Assembly: GCF_963676685.1 (NCBI RefSeq)
Contig: NC_092354.1
Coordinates: forward strand, 71,474,178-71,538,177
Origin: Mytilus edulis
Taxonomy: Eukaryota > Mollusca > Bivalvia > Mytilida > Mytilidae
Direction of reading: 5' to 3'
DNA: 64,000 bases
How positions within the stretch are numbered: position 1 is the stretch's first letter; each line of letters opens with the position of its first letter. The notes beneath the pieces were generated by a model that ran no database searches, had not been told where the DNA came from, and saw nothing but the letters and a program-made list of their open reading frames with translations. The translations under genes were made by a program, and so were the position numbers. Positions 13,383 to 27,900 of the stretch are shown here, in pieces.

Positions 13383-13952
13383 AGTGTGCACCATATTTTA
13401 ATGTGTACCAAAAGCATAAATATCAAGCATGATGAAGTTCTTATATCAAAATACATGTATTTACAGAACAACAGATTTTGATAGGCGCTGTCAATATAAT
13501 TGTGCTATTATAATTGTAGGTTCGGCAGTTGTTGGATAAAAAAAAAACTTTGTAAAAGTCAACGCATATGCAAGGGCAACAAATTTATATAAATAAAATA
13601 TGTTATACATTCAGTAATGAACTTGTTTTAATAAATATATACATTTTTTTACTTGTTTTGGTAGGACATTTTGCAATGTCCTTTTTTCCAATCAATAAAT
13701 TATCAGATAATTTAAATTAAAATTGTTTAAAACTCTTCAAATGTAAGAAAAACCAAAATCTTTGACATGTCTTTTAAATTGTAAACAGTTATAGTCTAGT
13801 TTCAGAACGACACATATAATTTAGACACACATATTGTGATACATTAAATTTTCACATCACGAGCAAAGGAAACTGTGCTTCCGTGTCGATAGGATAGTCA
13901 TAAACCGTGAAAATTTAGATTACTCCCATGCAAAAAACAAACAACAAAAAAA

Positions 13953-14740
13953 AACAAGATGGAAAAAGGCCACTTGCTTTAATACATTACTACAGTGTTA
14001 TACAATTTATAACTCTAAGACACACATTTAAAAGATCCAAGCTTTCAAATCAATACATTCTTATCAACTATAAATAAAGGCAACAGTAGAATACTGCGAT
14101 AGAGAAAAAAACAACTCCGGGTTACAAACTAAAACTGAGGGTAAAGTATCAAGTAAAAGCGAATTACGACACAGCAGAGAAGACACAACACAGAAACGTA
14201 ACACACATAGAAACGAACTTTAATGTAACAATGGCCATTTTCCTGACTTGGAACAGGGCATTTTATGAAAAAAACTAGTGGATTGTACCTGGTTTTATGA
14301 TATGCGAAACCTCCTGTTCTATAACAGTACCGATTCACAAGTTTAGAACAAGATGGAAAAAGGCCACTTGCCTTAATACATTACTACAGTGTTATACAAT
14401 TTATAACTCTAAGACACACATTTAAAAGATCCAAGCTTTCAAATCAATACATTCTTATCAACTATAAATAAAGGCAACAGTAGAATACTGCGATAGAGAA
14501 AAAACAACTCCGGGTTACAAACTAAAACTGAGGGTAAAGTATCAAGTAAAAACTAATTACGACACAGCAGAGAAGACACAACACAGAAACGTAACACACA
14601 TAGAAACGAACTTTAATGTAACAATGGCCATTTTACTGACTTGGAACAGGGCATTTTATGAAAAAAACTATTGGATTGTACCTGGTTATATGATATGCCA
14701 AACCTCCTGTTCTATAACAGTACCGATTCACAAGTTGAGA
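13953..14740. repeat. Two-copy tandem duplication, ~394 bp, of a mussel dispersed repeat
   Basis: aacaagatggaaaaaggcca occurs at 13953 and again at about 14347, and the roughly 390 bp after each are nearly the same. Each unit contains the widespread block with aataaaggcaacagtag, ccgggttacaaacta and acagtaccgattcacaag. The window's first bases are the end of a further copy. Confidence 0.88.
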
Positions 14741-15708
14741 AATTTAAACAGGTAGAGCCTATTTGCCGGCAATTTGTTCATTCGATAAGATAGGTAAAAA
14801 TAAAGTTTTAAATAGCCCGATAGATGCTAATTATAGTACATGAAAATACGTTACATCATCTATTTTCATACCTTGAAAAGGTATTCCTACGAAAACAAGG
14901 CCAAGACTATTAATTGTTTAATATTGATTTTATTTTATTATTAACATTCTTTATGCAAGGTGCCATACCACGTAACTTGTCAAGGAGCCAAATAATATCG
15001 AACAAATTCAAATCGTGATTTTCTCATTCTGAATATATGTATATCTGAATTTGTCGTCTTTAAGATAAGATAAGATAATACATGTATATATTTTAACCGG
15101 AGAAAATCTTACATTTTGTACATCAGTTGGTCATAGATCACCCACTGTTACTATCACATATTATATTGCCTTTTCTGTCATTTTAACAAATCGGCCCTTC
15201 GGTTTGATAAAGATGCAACAGCTTGTTGATGTTTTACCAACAATTACGATTTGTAGTAAAACTGATTTGTTCTGTTGTGTTGTTTTATTTTCTGATGGTA
15301 CCGGTGTAGGGACGGTGGTAAAACATTTCAGTACTAGTATCTATACAGTTTGTGAATTGGCGACACAATTGTTGTTGGCTGCATTTGTTACATATAATAC
15401 CATGTTCAAAAAAGGTTTCGAAAGCTGTTTTTTGTTGTTTTGAAACTTGTATACAATGGCCTTATTTTCAGTTATGTGTATATTACACCCGCAACATGTA
15501 AGCTTCCTTTCTATAGAATTAATTATCGTGTTATTGGTTATGTGCAGGCACCTACATCAGTTTGACGGCAGTTGTCCCTTGAATATATGTAATAAATGAA
15601 AAACACATGCATAGAAAGTAAGTCAAGAGTATGGAAGTCATAGGATTGCACACAATAAGCAATACATTACTTTTTCTTTGATACATGTAAAATTATATAC
15701 TAGTAAAC
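14652..15708. repeat. Second copy of the 1-1057 segment
   Basis: Same sequence as 1-1057. Here it continues without a gap into tgtatattcaaaatgaacca, so this copy is probably the correctly assembled one. Confidence 0.9.
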
Positions 15709-15820
15709 TGTATATTCAAAATGAACCAGAATGACTCTATGAATTAAGGAAACTTTTGAAAAAATATAATAGAAACATTAAAATTTAATATAACAACACA
15801 AAAAAATGCAAGTATTCTGA

Positions 15821-15889
15821 GCGAGATTCGAACCCTTTCTTTAAAACCATAATTTATCAGTAGTTTTGTGCTCTACTGATGTAGCTATC
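15821..15889 (-). repeat. tRNA-like pseudogene or tRNA-derived SINE head
   Basis: On the minus strand it reads tagctac, then cagtagagc (D-arm and A-box like) and ggttcgaatctcgc (B-box and T-arm like) at about tRNA spacing. The anticodon arm does not fold cleanly and there is no good acceptor stem, so it is not called as a tRNA gene. Confidence 0.4.
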
Positions 15890-17623
15890 ATTGTATCTCT
15901 TATTAAGAAGCTATATCGGTACAATTTATCGATGTTACAATTTTTTCTTCAAAAAATTGTTTTATATGTGAAAAGGACACACTAAACCAATTTCATGTTT
16001 GAGAGAAAAAGTAGTATGAATAAAAACAGTCATAAAAAGCATAACTTTGTGTTGGTTTGAAATGTCCTTCTGTGGGGATTCCGTTTTTTCCACCTAAAAA
16101 CACCTGAAAATCCGCATATTGGACTTTCATCCATTTTGAGGTTTAAATTAACTATTGAACACACATATCATAATATATGTAAAGCATTTTTATTTTTTGT
16201 TTTTATAGTAAATTTTATTCTGTCGGCACTTTTTGAAATTGGGAAAAAATACCTCATTCATCAAAAAAATAGAACAAACTGTTACTATAACAACACAGAC
16301 CATTGAAATTTAAATAGTACACAATTCACAATGTGTAAAGTCAAACAAGAAACTTACAATTTGAAAACAAACCAAGGAGTGTACTGAATAGAGTACCTGT
16401 TCTTGATACACTATTTGCTCATAAATTGTTTTTTTCTTTAAACAGGGAAGTACATCATTTGTGAAACAGACAAATGTCTTTTTTTTTTTTTTTTTCTGTA
16501 TGAATCTTTTGATACATTGTGATTTATTATTTTCGTCATGTTCATATGTTGTACATATAAAACACTGCATCTAATCATTCGCGTTTGTTGTTTTGTGCAT
16601 GTAACAGAGAGGCGAAAATTACTAACATTTCTTAAACATAAGCAATGAATCAACAAATTTAAAAAAATGAAATCATAATTTTAATTATCTGTTTTTTCCT
16701 TTAATCCTTTAAGGATTTTATTAATTTCAAAGAACTAAATTTAAATGATTGAGATAACTGTTGATTTTTAAGTCCTTAACCTTTATGTGTTGAATGTTAA
16801 CACTAAATTGTTTCATTTCTGAAATAGGACTCTTCTGACGCCTATTTAGGCCTTATTTATAAACATACTCGATCAAATTAAAATTGTCCATACATGTTCT
16901 TAAACTTGTATTAATTATACCAAGATACACTTGTTTTTTTTCCACATCGGGATATGCCGATTACAGGAAGCCGTACATGGGTTTGTCCACATGGTACATC
17001 CCATGATGTGAAGAACCTTTCCATGTGGTTTGCTGAAAAGGTAACTGATATCTGAATAATATCTTGTTTAAATGAATATGTTGCCAACAACCGCGTAATT
17101 GAATTTTACAGTCTTCTGTATTTATTGTATAATAACTGATAATTTAAAAATATTGAACAGGAGAAAGTAAATCAACAACATTTTTAGATGATCCTTAAAG
17201 AAAAGACAATACAAGTAGATTTGTATTAGTTACGATGGTTAATATAGTTTAATGTTTAATTTTTTATGGACTTCCACTTTTTATAATTCATGTCAAGTTA
17301 AATTTTTTGAGAGAGTGTAATTTTACTTTTAAATGTTTATAGTGTATGCGATTTTCATTAACATAACTTTCTGTCTTGCGATGCCTTCATCTATTATTAG
17401 TTTCACCGAACAAAAAAATTCGTTAATATCAAATAAGTTTGATGTGAACGACTTTATATGCGATTTCGTGAAGTAATGTTTATAATCCCCTTAATATGCA
17501 AAAAAGCAACCTAAGTTTTTTCTTTAACCTATTTTTTTTTCAATATCATATTTTTTAATTATTTGTTTCACAAACTATCCACCTGCTTCTTGAAACACCT
17601 TAATCAAATGTATTCTAAAGCGT
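15890..17623. other. AT-rich spacer with one exon-like frame
   Basis: Mostly low-complexity AT. One short frame, 16954-17040 (+), is bounded on the right by a good donor (gaaaag|gtaact). It is preceded by T-rich sequence and an AG at 16965-16966. It reads 29 codons including RTWVCPHGTSHD. I do not recognise the protein and no partner exons were found. Confidence 0.35.
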
Positions 17624-18328
17624 TTTAAAGGGGCACTAGCTACGAGATGTATAATAATCTAATATCTTTTTTTTTTTGCTCAATCAATAATGAAATGCAA
17701 ATAGTGAAATAATAATTAGCTTTTAGCAGCCAGTATGGTTCAAATTTGTCCAAATAAGCTAACAAAACATGTATTATGAATTATTCACTTGCATGTGAAT
17801 AATTCGACCTCATTGAATACGTATTCATGTGAACGTCAATTTAAACCCTCAGCTGGAGACGGAAAACACGTGAATTGTATGTGTAAAGTTATTTAAAGGA
17901 AAAGAATGTCAACATTGAAAGCGAAACATAGATAAATCATTTGATTGACTGATTCGATCCACAAAAATGCATTCTTATACAGGTAAAAACGATAATGAAC
18001 ATTTATTTTTCATCTATAATATGAAATCAAATAGACCTAGAATAATCCAACAGCAAGAGTTTGCTTAATCTATTTATATCTATATTTATGTTTACATGGC
18101 TTATATGGTCATCGCATGACCTTAGAGGTCAACTCGATAATTAATTAGATGGCGTCTGGACTAAAATGCACAAGAAACGAAGCTATGTATTTTCATGCTC
18201 GTGTACTTGTTATTTATTTATTTTAGACTTTTAATAGTTTGGATAAATGTTTTACATTTTTATAAACAAAATATGAGAATTTGATTAAAATCGGTGAACA
18301 TGAATTTGACAGCTAGTGCCCCTTTAAA
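17624..18328. mobile_element. MITE-like element with TTTAAAGGGGCACTAGCT ends
   Basis: tttaaaggggcactagct at 17624 recurs inverted at 18311-18328. The roughly 700-bp interior is non-coding and carries two short palindromes (about 17780-17806 around ttcacttgcatgtgaa, and tgaatacgtattca near 17814). No target duplication was identified with confidence. Confidence 0.8.
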
Positions 18329-18419
18329 TGATTCAAAAACTATATATATGTGATTTTATACATTCCAAATGAATGATAAGTCTTGAGCATACGTTGTGAA
18401 CATTTATGCAGACAAAGAT

Positions 18420-18542
18420 GTAATTTAAAGGTAAAGTTTAAATAAAGGCAACAGTAGTATACCGCTATTAAAAATCATAAATCGATTAAGAGAAAATCCG
18501 GGTTACAAACTAATTATTACCGAGGAAAACACCAACTATAAG
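18420..18542. repeat. Mussel dispersed-repeat fragment at the left edge of the large element
   Basis: It contains aataaaggcaacagtagtat and ccgggttacaaacta, the same family as 13953-14740 and (inverted) 61450-61620. It is cut off where the long inverted repeat begins at 18543. Confidence 0.75.
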
Positions 18543-18942
18543 ATGTATGTGAAGTTAGCAGCCGGTTCGTTATTCGTTATTCGATATTCAATATCCAACC
18601 GGCTGCTAGCAGCCAGTTTGATATTCAAAATTTAGTGAAAAATCATAAGAGAATTAAATACTGGAAATCATTAAAAACACGATTTTCAGTCAAAAGGATA
18701 AGATACATAGGAATCATTAAATGACCTTTTCAAGCTGTCGCAATTTCTCGTTGTCCTCGAATATAAACCCTTTTCCGTGCGACTTATTTGTCTGTATGTC
18801 ATATAGAGTTTTGTCATGAAAACGACTTCAAATATGTACTTTTGTGTATAATGTTTCTTACGAAAAAAAGAACAACCAATAACTCTCGAAATATTTTTAA
18901 CTATAAATAGAAATACATATGGAAAGCCAAAAAAAAAAATTT
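18543..18942 (+). repeat. Left outer inverted repeat of the large element
   Basis: It pairs with about 32950-33363 on the other strand. Close to the tip, AGCAGCCGGTT (18557-18567) is followed by its exact complement AACCGGCTGCT (18597-18607), so the end can fold into a stem around tandem attcgttattcgatattc. A similar arrangement is present at the right tip. Such a subterminal palindrome may be an enzyme-recognition site (inference). Confidence 0.82.
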
Positions 18943-21900
18943 CAGTCAAAAAATGTCCAAATTTTAGGACAAAGGGCACAGGGTGATGGTGAGAGCCCCC
19001 TGATCTCTCAATCTTTCTAATATTTAACAGACATTTAGTCAATAGGTAGATACAAACGTGACGAAAAGGACTTTGGGTACACTTCCTGTCTTCTATGTTT
19101 ACGGAGCGCCCAAAGTGCCAGTTGGATATTCAAAATATATAGCGAAAACCTACCCGAGACCGCTTAAATGAGGTTGAGACCCCCCTGGTCTTTCAATGTC
19201 CATAAAATTCAACCAAATCATTGACTCTGTATATATAGAGATTGTATTAGATGGATTTTCCAGAAAAAACGTCATCTTCAATATCTACGGAGGGCTAAGA
19301 TTGTCACTTTTCAGTCAAAAAATGTCCAAATTTTAGGACAAAGGGCACAGGGTGATGGTGAGAGCCCCCTGATCTCTCAATCTTTCTAATATTTAACAGA
19401 CATTTAGTCAATAGGTAGATACAAACGTGACGAAAAGGACTTTGGGTACACTTCCTGTCTTCTATGTTTACGGAGCGCCCAAAGTGCCAGTTGGATATTC
19501 AAAATATATAGCGAAAACCTACCCGAGACCGCTTAAATGAGGTTGAGACCCCCCTGGTCTTTCAATGTCCATAAAATTCAACCAAATCATTGACTCTGTA
19601 TATATAAAGATTGTATTAGATGGATTTTCCAGAAAAAACGTCATCTTCAATATCTACGGAGGGCTAAGATTGTCACTTTTCAGTCAAAAAATGTCCAAAT
19701 TTTAGGACAAAGGGCACAGGGTGATGGTGAGAGCCCCCTGATCTCTCAATCTTTCTAATATTTAACAGACATTTAGTCAATAGGTAGATACAAACGTGAC
19801 GAAAGGGACTTTGGGTACACTTCCTGTCTTCTATGTTTACGGAGCGCCCAAAGTGCCAGTTGGATATTCAAAATATATAGCGAAAACCTACCCGAGACCG
19901 CTTAAATGAGGTTGAGACCCCCCTGGTCTTTCAATGTCCATAAAATTCAACCAAATCATTGACTCTGTATATATAAAGATTGTATTAGATGGATTTTCCA
20001 GAAAAAACGTCATCTTCAATATCTACGGAGGGCTAAGATTGTCACTTTTCAGTCAAAAAATGTCCAAATTTTAGGACAAAGGGCACAGGGTGATGGTGAG
20101 AGCCCCCTGATCTCTCAATCTTTCTAATATTTAACAGACATTTAGTCAATAGGTAGATACAAACGTGACGAAAAGGACTTTGGGTACACTTCCTGTCTTC
20201 TATGTTTACGGAGCGCCCAAAGTGCCAGTTGGATATTCAAAATATATAGCGAAAACCTACCCGAGACCGCTTAAATGAGGTTGAGACCCCCCTGGTCTTT
20301 CAATGTCCATAAAATTCAACCAAATCATTGACTCTGTATATATAAAGATTGTATTAGATGGATTTTCCAGAAAAAACGTCATCTTCAATATCTACGGAGG
20401 GCTAAGATTGTCACTTTTCAGTCAAAAAATGTCCAAATTTTAGGACAAAGGGCACAGGGTGATGGTGAGAGCCCCCTGATCTCTCAATCTTTCTAATATT
20501 TAACAGACATTTAGTCAATAGGTAGATACAAACGTGACGAAAGGGACTTTGGGTACACTTCCTGTCTTCTATGTTTACGGAGCGCCCAAAGTGCCAGTTG
20601 GATATTCAAAATATATAGCGAAAACCTACCCGAGACCGCTTAAATGAGGTTGAGACCCCCCTGGTCTTTCAATGTCCATAAAATTCAACCAAATCATTGA
20701 CTCTGTATATATAAAGATTGTATTAGATGGATTTTCCAGAAAAAACGTCATCTTCAATATCTACGGAGGGCTAAGATTGTCACTTTTCAGTCAAAAAATG
20801 TCCAAATTTTAGGACAAAGGGCACAGGGTGATGGTGAGAGCCCCCTGATCTCTCAATCTTTCTAATATTTAACAGACATTTAGTCAATAGGTAGATACAA
20901 ACGTGACGAAAAGGACTTTGGGTACACTTCCTGTCTTCTATGTTTACGGAGCGCCCAAAGTGCCAGTTGGATATTCAAAATATATAGCGAAAACCTACCC
21001 GAGACCGCTTAAATGAGGTTGAGACCCCCCTGGTCTTTCAATGTCCATAAAATTCAACCAAATCATTGACTCTGTATATATAAAGATTGTATTAGATGGA
21101 TTTTCCAGAAAAAACGTCATCTTCAATATCTACGGAGGGCTAAGATTGTCACTTTTCAGTCAAAAAATGTCCAAATTTTAGGACAAAGGGCACAGGGTGA
21201 TGGTGAGAGCCCCCTGATCTCTCAATCTTTCTAATATTTAACAGACATTTAGTCAATAGGTAGATACAAACGTGACGAAAAGGACTTTGGGTACACTTCC
21301 TGTCTTCTATGTTTACGGAGCGCCCAAAGTGCCAGTTGGATATTCAAAATATATAGCGAAAACCTACCCGAGACCGCTTAAATGAGGTTGAGACCCCCCT
21401 GGTCTTTCAATGTCCATAAAATTCAACCAAATCATTGACTCTGTATATATAGAGATTGTATTAGATGGATTTTCCAGAAAAAACGTCATCTTCAATATCT
21501 ACGGAGGGCTAAGATTGTCACTTTTCAGTCAAAAAATGTCCAAATTTTAGGACAAAGGGCACAGGGTGATGGTGAGAGCCCCCTGATCTCTCAATCTTTC
21601 TAATATTTAACAGACATTTAGTCAATAGGTAGATACAAACGTGACGAAAAGGACTTTGGGTACACTTCCTGTCTTCTATGTTTACGGAGCGCCCAAAGTG
21701 CCAGTTGGATATTCAAAATATATAGCGAAAACCTACCCGAGACCGCTTAAATGAGGTTGAGACCCCCCTGGTCTTTCAATGTCCATAAAATTCAACCAAA
21801 TCATTGACTCTGTATATATAAAGATTGTATTAGATGGATTTTCCAGAAAAAACGTCATCTTCAATATCTACGGAGGGCTAAGATTGTCACTTTTCAGTCA

Positions 21901-24900
21901 AAAAATGTCCAAATTTTAGGACAAAGGGCACAGGGTGATGGTGAGAGCCCCCTGATCTCTCAATCTTTCTAATATTTAACAGACATTTAGTCAATAGGTA
22001 GATACAAACGTGACGAAAGGGACTTTGGGTACACTTCCTGTCTTCTATGTTTACGGAGCGCCCAAAGTGCCAGTTGGATATTCAAAATATATAGCGAAAA
22101 CCTACCCGAGACCGCTTAAATGAGGTTGAGACCCCCCTGGTCTTTCAATGTCCATAAAATTCAACCAAATCATTGACTCTGTATATATAAAGATTGTATT
22201 AGATGGATTTTCCAGAAAAAACGTCATCTTCAATATCTACGGAGGGCTAAGATTGTCACTTTTCAGTCAAAAAATGTCCAAATTTTAGGACAAAGGGCAC
22301 AGGGTGATGGTGAGAGCCCCCTGATCTCTCAATCTTTCTAATATTTAACAGACATTTAGTCAATAGGTAGATACAAACGTGACGAAAAGGACTTTGGGTA
22401 CACTTCCTGTCTTCTATGTTTACGGAGCGCCCAAAGTGCCAGTTGGATATTCAAAATATATAGCGAAAACCTACCCGAGACCGCTTAAATGAGGTTGAGA
22501 CCCCCCTGGTCTTTCAATGTCCATAAAATTCAACCAAATCATTGACTCTGTATATATAAAGATTGTATTAGATGGATTTTCCAGAAAAAACGTCATCTTC
22601 AATATCTACGGAGGGCTAAGATTGTCACTTTTCAGTCAAAAAATGTCCAAATTTTAGGACAAAGGGCACAGGGTGATGGTGAGAGCCCCCTGATCTCTCA
22701 ATCTTTCTAATATTTAACAGACATTTAGTCAATAGGTAGATACAAACGTGACGAAAGGGACTTTGGGTACACTTCCTGTCTTCTATGTTTACGGAGCGCC
22801 CAAAGTGCCAGTTGGATATTCAAAATATATAGCGAAAACCTACCCGAGACCGCTTAAATGAGGTTGAGACCCCCCTGGTCTTTCAATGTCCATAAAATTC
22901 AACCAAATCATTGACTCTGTATATATAAAGATTGTATTAGATGGATTTTCCAGAAAAAACGTCATCTTCAATATCTACGGAGGGCTAAGATTGTCACTTT
23001 TCAGTCAAAAAATGTCCAAATTTTAGGACAAAGGGCACAGGGTGATGGTGAGAGCCCCCTGATCTCTCAATCTTTCTAATATTTAACAGACATTTAGTCA
23101 ATAGGTAGATACAAACGTGACGAAAAGGACTTTGGGTACACTTCCTGTCTTCTATGTTTACGGAGCGCCCAAAGTGCCAGTTGGATATTCAAAATATATA
23201 GCGAAAACCTACCCGAGACCGCTTAAATGAGGTTGAGACCCCCCTGGTCTTTCAATGTCCATAAAATTCAACCAAATCATTGACTCTGTATATATAAAGA
23301 TTGTATTAGATGGATTTTCCAGAAAAAACGTCATCTTCAATATCTACGGAGGGCTAAGATTGTCACTTTTCAGTCAAAAAATGTCCAAATTTTAGGACAA
23401 AGGGCACAGGGTGATGGTGAGAGCCCCCTGATCTCTCAATCTTTCTAATATTTAACAGACATTTAGTCAATAGGTAGATACAAACGTGACGAAAAGGACT
23501 TTGGGTACACTTCCTGTCTTCTATGTTTACGGAGCGCCCAAAGTGCCAGTTGGATATTCAAAATATATAGCGAAAACCTACCCGAGACCGCTTAAATGAG
23601 GTTGAGACCCCCCTGGTCTTTCAATGTCCATAAAATTCAACCAAATCATTGACTCTGTATATATAAAGATTGTATTAGATGGATTTTCCAGAAAAAACGT
23701 CATCTTCAATATCTACGGAGGGCTAAGATTGTCACTTTTCAGTCAAAAAATGTCCAAATTTTAGGACAAAGGGCACAGGGTGATGGTGAGAGCCCCCTGA
23801 TCTCTCAATCTTTCTAATATTTAACAGACATTTAGTCAATAGGTAGATACAAACGTGACGAAAGGGACTTTGGGTACACTTCCTGTCTTCTATGTTTACG
23901 GAGCGCCCAAAGTGCCAGTTGGATATTCAAAATATATAGCGAAAACCTACCCGAGACCGCTTAAATGAGGTTGAGACCCCCCTGGTCTTTCAATGTCCAT
24001 AAAATTCAACCAAATCATTGACTCTGTATATATAAAGATTGTATTAGATGGATTTTCCAGAAAAAACGTCATCTTCAATATCTACGGAGGGCTAAGATTG
24101 TCACTTTTCAGTAAAAAAATGTCCAAATTTTAGGACAAAGGGCACAGGGTGATGGTGAGAGCCCCCTGATCTCTCAATCTTTCTAATATTTAACAGACAT
24201 TTAGTCAATAGGTAGATACAAACGTGACGAAAAGGACTTTGGGTACACTTCCTGTCTTCTATGTTTACGGAGCGCCCAAAGTGCCAGTTGGATATTCAAA
24301 ATATATAGCGAAAACCTACCCGAGACCGCTTAAATGAGGTTGAGACCCCCCTGGTCTTTCAATGTCCATAAAATTCAACCAAATCATTGACTCTGTATAT
24401 ATAGAGATTGTATTAGATGGATTTTCCAGAAAAAACGTCATCTTCAATATCTACGGAGGGCTAAGATTGTCACTTTTCAGTCAAAAAATGTCCAAATTTT
24501 AGGACAAAGGGCACAGGGTGATGGTGAGAGCCCCCTGATCTCTCAATCTTTCTAATATTTAACAGACATTTAGTCAATAGGTAGATACAAACGTGACGAA
24601 AGGGACTTTGGGTACACTTCCTGTCTTCTATGTTTACGGAGCGCCCAAAGTGCCAGTTGGATATTCAAAATATATAGCGAAAACCTACCCGAGACCGCTT
24701 AAATGAGGTTGAGACCCCCCTGGTCTTTCAATGTCCATAAAATTCAACCAAATCATTGACTCTGTATATATAAAGATTGTATTAGATGGATTTTCCAGAA
24801 AAAACGTCATCTTCAATATCTACGGAGGGCTAAGATTGTCACTTTTCAGTCAAAAAATGTCCAAATTTTAGGACAAAGGGCACAGGGTGATGGTGAGAGC

Positions 24901-27900
24901 CCCCTGATCTCTCAATCTTTCTAATATTTAACAGACATTTAGTCAATAGGTAGATACAAACGTGACGAAAAGGACTTTGGGTACACTTCCTGTCTTCTAT
25001 GTTTACGGAGCGCCCAAAGTGCCAGTTGGATATTCAAAATATATAGCGAAAACCTACCCGAGACCGCTTAAATGAGGTTGAGACCCCCCTGGTCTTTCAA
25101 TGTCCATAAAATTCAACCAAATCATTGACTCTGTATATATAAAGATTGTATTAGATGGATTTTCCAGAAAAAACGTCATCTTCAATATCTACGGAGGGCT
25201 AAGATTGTCACTTTTCAGTCAAAAAATGTCCAAATTTTAGGACAAAGGGCACAGGGTGATGGTGAGAGCCCCCTGATCTCTCAATCTTTCTAATATTTAA
25301 CAGACATTTAGTCAATAGGTAGATACAAACGTGACGAAAGGGACTTTGGGTACACTTCCTGTCTTCTATGTTTACGGAGCGCCCAAAGTGCCAGTTGGAT
25401 ATTCAAAATATATAGCGAAAACCTACCCGAGACCGCTTAAATGAGGTTGAGACCCCCCTGGTCTTTCAATGTCCATAAAATTCAACCAAATCATTGACTC
25501 TGTATATATAAAGATTGTATTAGATGGATTTTCCAGAAAAAACGTCATCTTCAATATCTACGGAGGGCTAAGATTGTCACTTTTCAGTCAAAAAATGTCC
25601 AAATTTTAGGACAAAGGGCACAGGGTGATGGTGAGAGCCCCCTGATCTCTCAATCTTTCTAATATTTAACAGACATTTAGTCAATAGGTAGATACAAACG
25701 TGACGAAAAGGACTTTGGGTACACTTCCTGTCTTCTATGTTTACGGAGCGCCCAAAGTGCCAGTTGGATATTCAAAATATATAGCGAAAACCTACCCGAG
25801 ACCGCTTAAATGAGGTTGAGACCCCCCTGGTCTTTCAATGTCCATAAAATTCAACCAAATCATTGACTCTGTATATATAAAGATTGTATTAGATGGATTT
25901 TCCAGAAAAAACGTCATCTTCAATATCTACGGAGGGCTAAGATTGTCACTTTTCAGTCAAAAAATGTCCAAATTTTAGGACAAAGGGCACAGGGTGATGG
26001 TGAGAGCCCCCTGATCTCTCAATCTTTCTAATATTTAACAGACATTTAGTCAATAGGTAGATACAAACGTGACGAAAAGGACTTTGGGTACACTTCCTGT
26101 CTTCTATGTTTACGGAGCGCCCAAAGTGCCAGTTGGATATTCAAAATATATAGCGAAAACCTACCCGAGACCGCTTAAATGAGGTTGAGACCCCCCTGGT
26201 CTTTCAATGTCCATAAAATTCAACCAAATCATTGACTCTGTATATATAAAGATTGTATTAGATGGATTTTCCAGAAAAAACGTCATCTTCAATATCTACG
26301 GAGGGCTAAGATTGTCACTTTTCAGTCAAAAAATGTCCAAATTTTAGGACAAAGGGCACAGGGTGATGGTGAGAGCCCCCTGATCTCTCAATCTTTCTAA
26401 TATTTAACAGACATTTAGTCAATAGGTAGATACAAACGTGACGAAAGGGACTTTGGGTACACTTCCTGTCTTCTATGTTTACGGAGCGCCCAAAGTGCCA
26501 GTTGGATATTCAAAATATATAGCGAAAACCTACCCGAGACCGCTTAAATGAGGTTGAGACCCCCCTGGTCTTTCAATGTCCATAAAATTCAACCAAATCA
26601 TTGACTCTGTATATATAAAGATTGTATTAGATGGATTTTCCAGAAAAAACGTCATCTTCAATATCTACGGAGGGCTAAGATTGTCACTTTTCAGTAAAAA
26701 AATGTCCAAATTTTAGGACAAAGGGCACAGGGTGATGGTGAGAGCCCCCTGATCTCTCAATCTTTCTAATATTTAACAGACATTTAGTCAATAGGTAGAT
26801 ACAAACGTGACGAAAAGGACTTTGGGTACACTTCCTGTCTTCTATGTTTACGGAGCGCCCAAAGTGCCAGTTGGATATTCAAAATATATAGCGAAAACCT
26901 ACCCGAGACCGCTTAAATGAGGTTGAGACCCCCCTGGTCTTTCAATGTCCATAAAATTCAACCAAATCATTGACTCTGTATATATAGAGATTGTATTAGA
27001 TGGATTTTCCAGAAAAAACGTCATCTTCAATATCTACGGAGGGCTAAGATTGTCACTTTTCAGTCAAAAAATGTCCAAATTTTAGGACAAAGGGCACAGG
27101 GTGATGGTGAGAGCCCCCTGATCTCTCAATCTTTCTAATATTTAACAGACATTTAGTCAATAGGTAGATACAAACGTGACGAAAAGGACTTTGGGTACAC
27201 TTCCTGTCTTCTATGTTTACGGAGCGCCCAAAGTGCCAGTTGGATATTCAAAATATATAGCGAAAACCTACCCGAGACCGCTTAAATGAGGTTGAGACCC
27301 CCCTGGTCTTTCAATGTCCATAAAATTCAACCAAATCATTGACTCTGTATATATAAAGATTGTATTAGATGGATTTTCCAGAAAAAACGTCATCTTCAAT
27401 ATCTACGGAGGGCTAAGATTGTCACTTTTCAGTCAAAAAATGTCCAAATTTTAGGACAAAGGGCACAGGGTGATGGTGAGAGCCCCCTGATCTCTCAATC
27501 TTTCTAATATTTAACAGACATTTAGTCAATAGGTAGATACAAACGTGACGAAAGGGACTTTGGGTACACTTCCTGTCTTCTATGTTTACGGAGCGCCCAA
27601 AGTGCCAGTTGGATATTCAAAATATATAGCGAAAACCTACCCGAGACCGCTTAAATGAGGTTGAGACCCCCCTGGTCTTTCAATGTCCATAAAATTCAAC
27701 CAAATCATTGACTCTGTATATATAAAGATTGTATTAGATGGATTTTCCAGAAAAAACGTCATCTTCAATATCTACGGAGGGCTAAGATTGTCACTTTTCA
27801 GTCAAAAAATGTCCAAATTTTAGGACAAAGGGCACAGGGTGATGGTGAGAGCCCCCTGATCTCTCAATCTTTCTAATATTTAACAGACATTTAGTCAATA

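Noticed and set aside
18686..19042. 118-codon minus-strand frame across the left arm
   Set aside because: It runs from the inverted arm into the first satellite unit, has no domain, and the same sequence in later units is not open.
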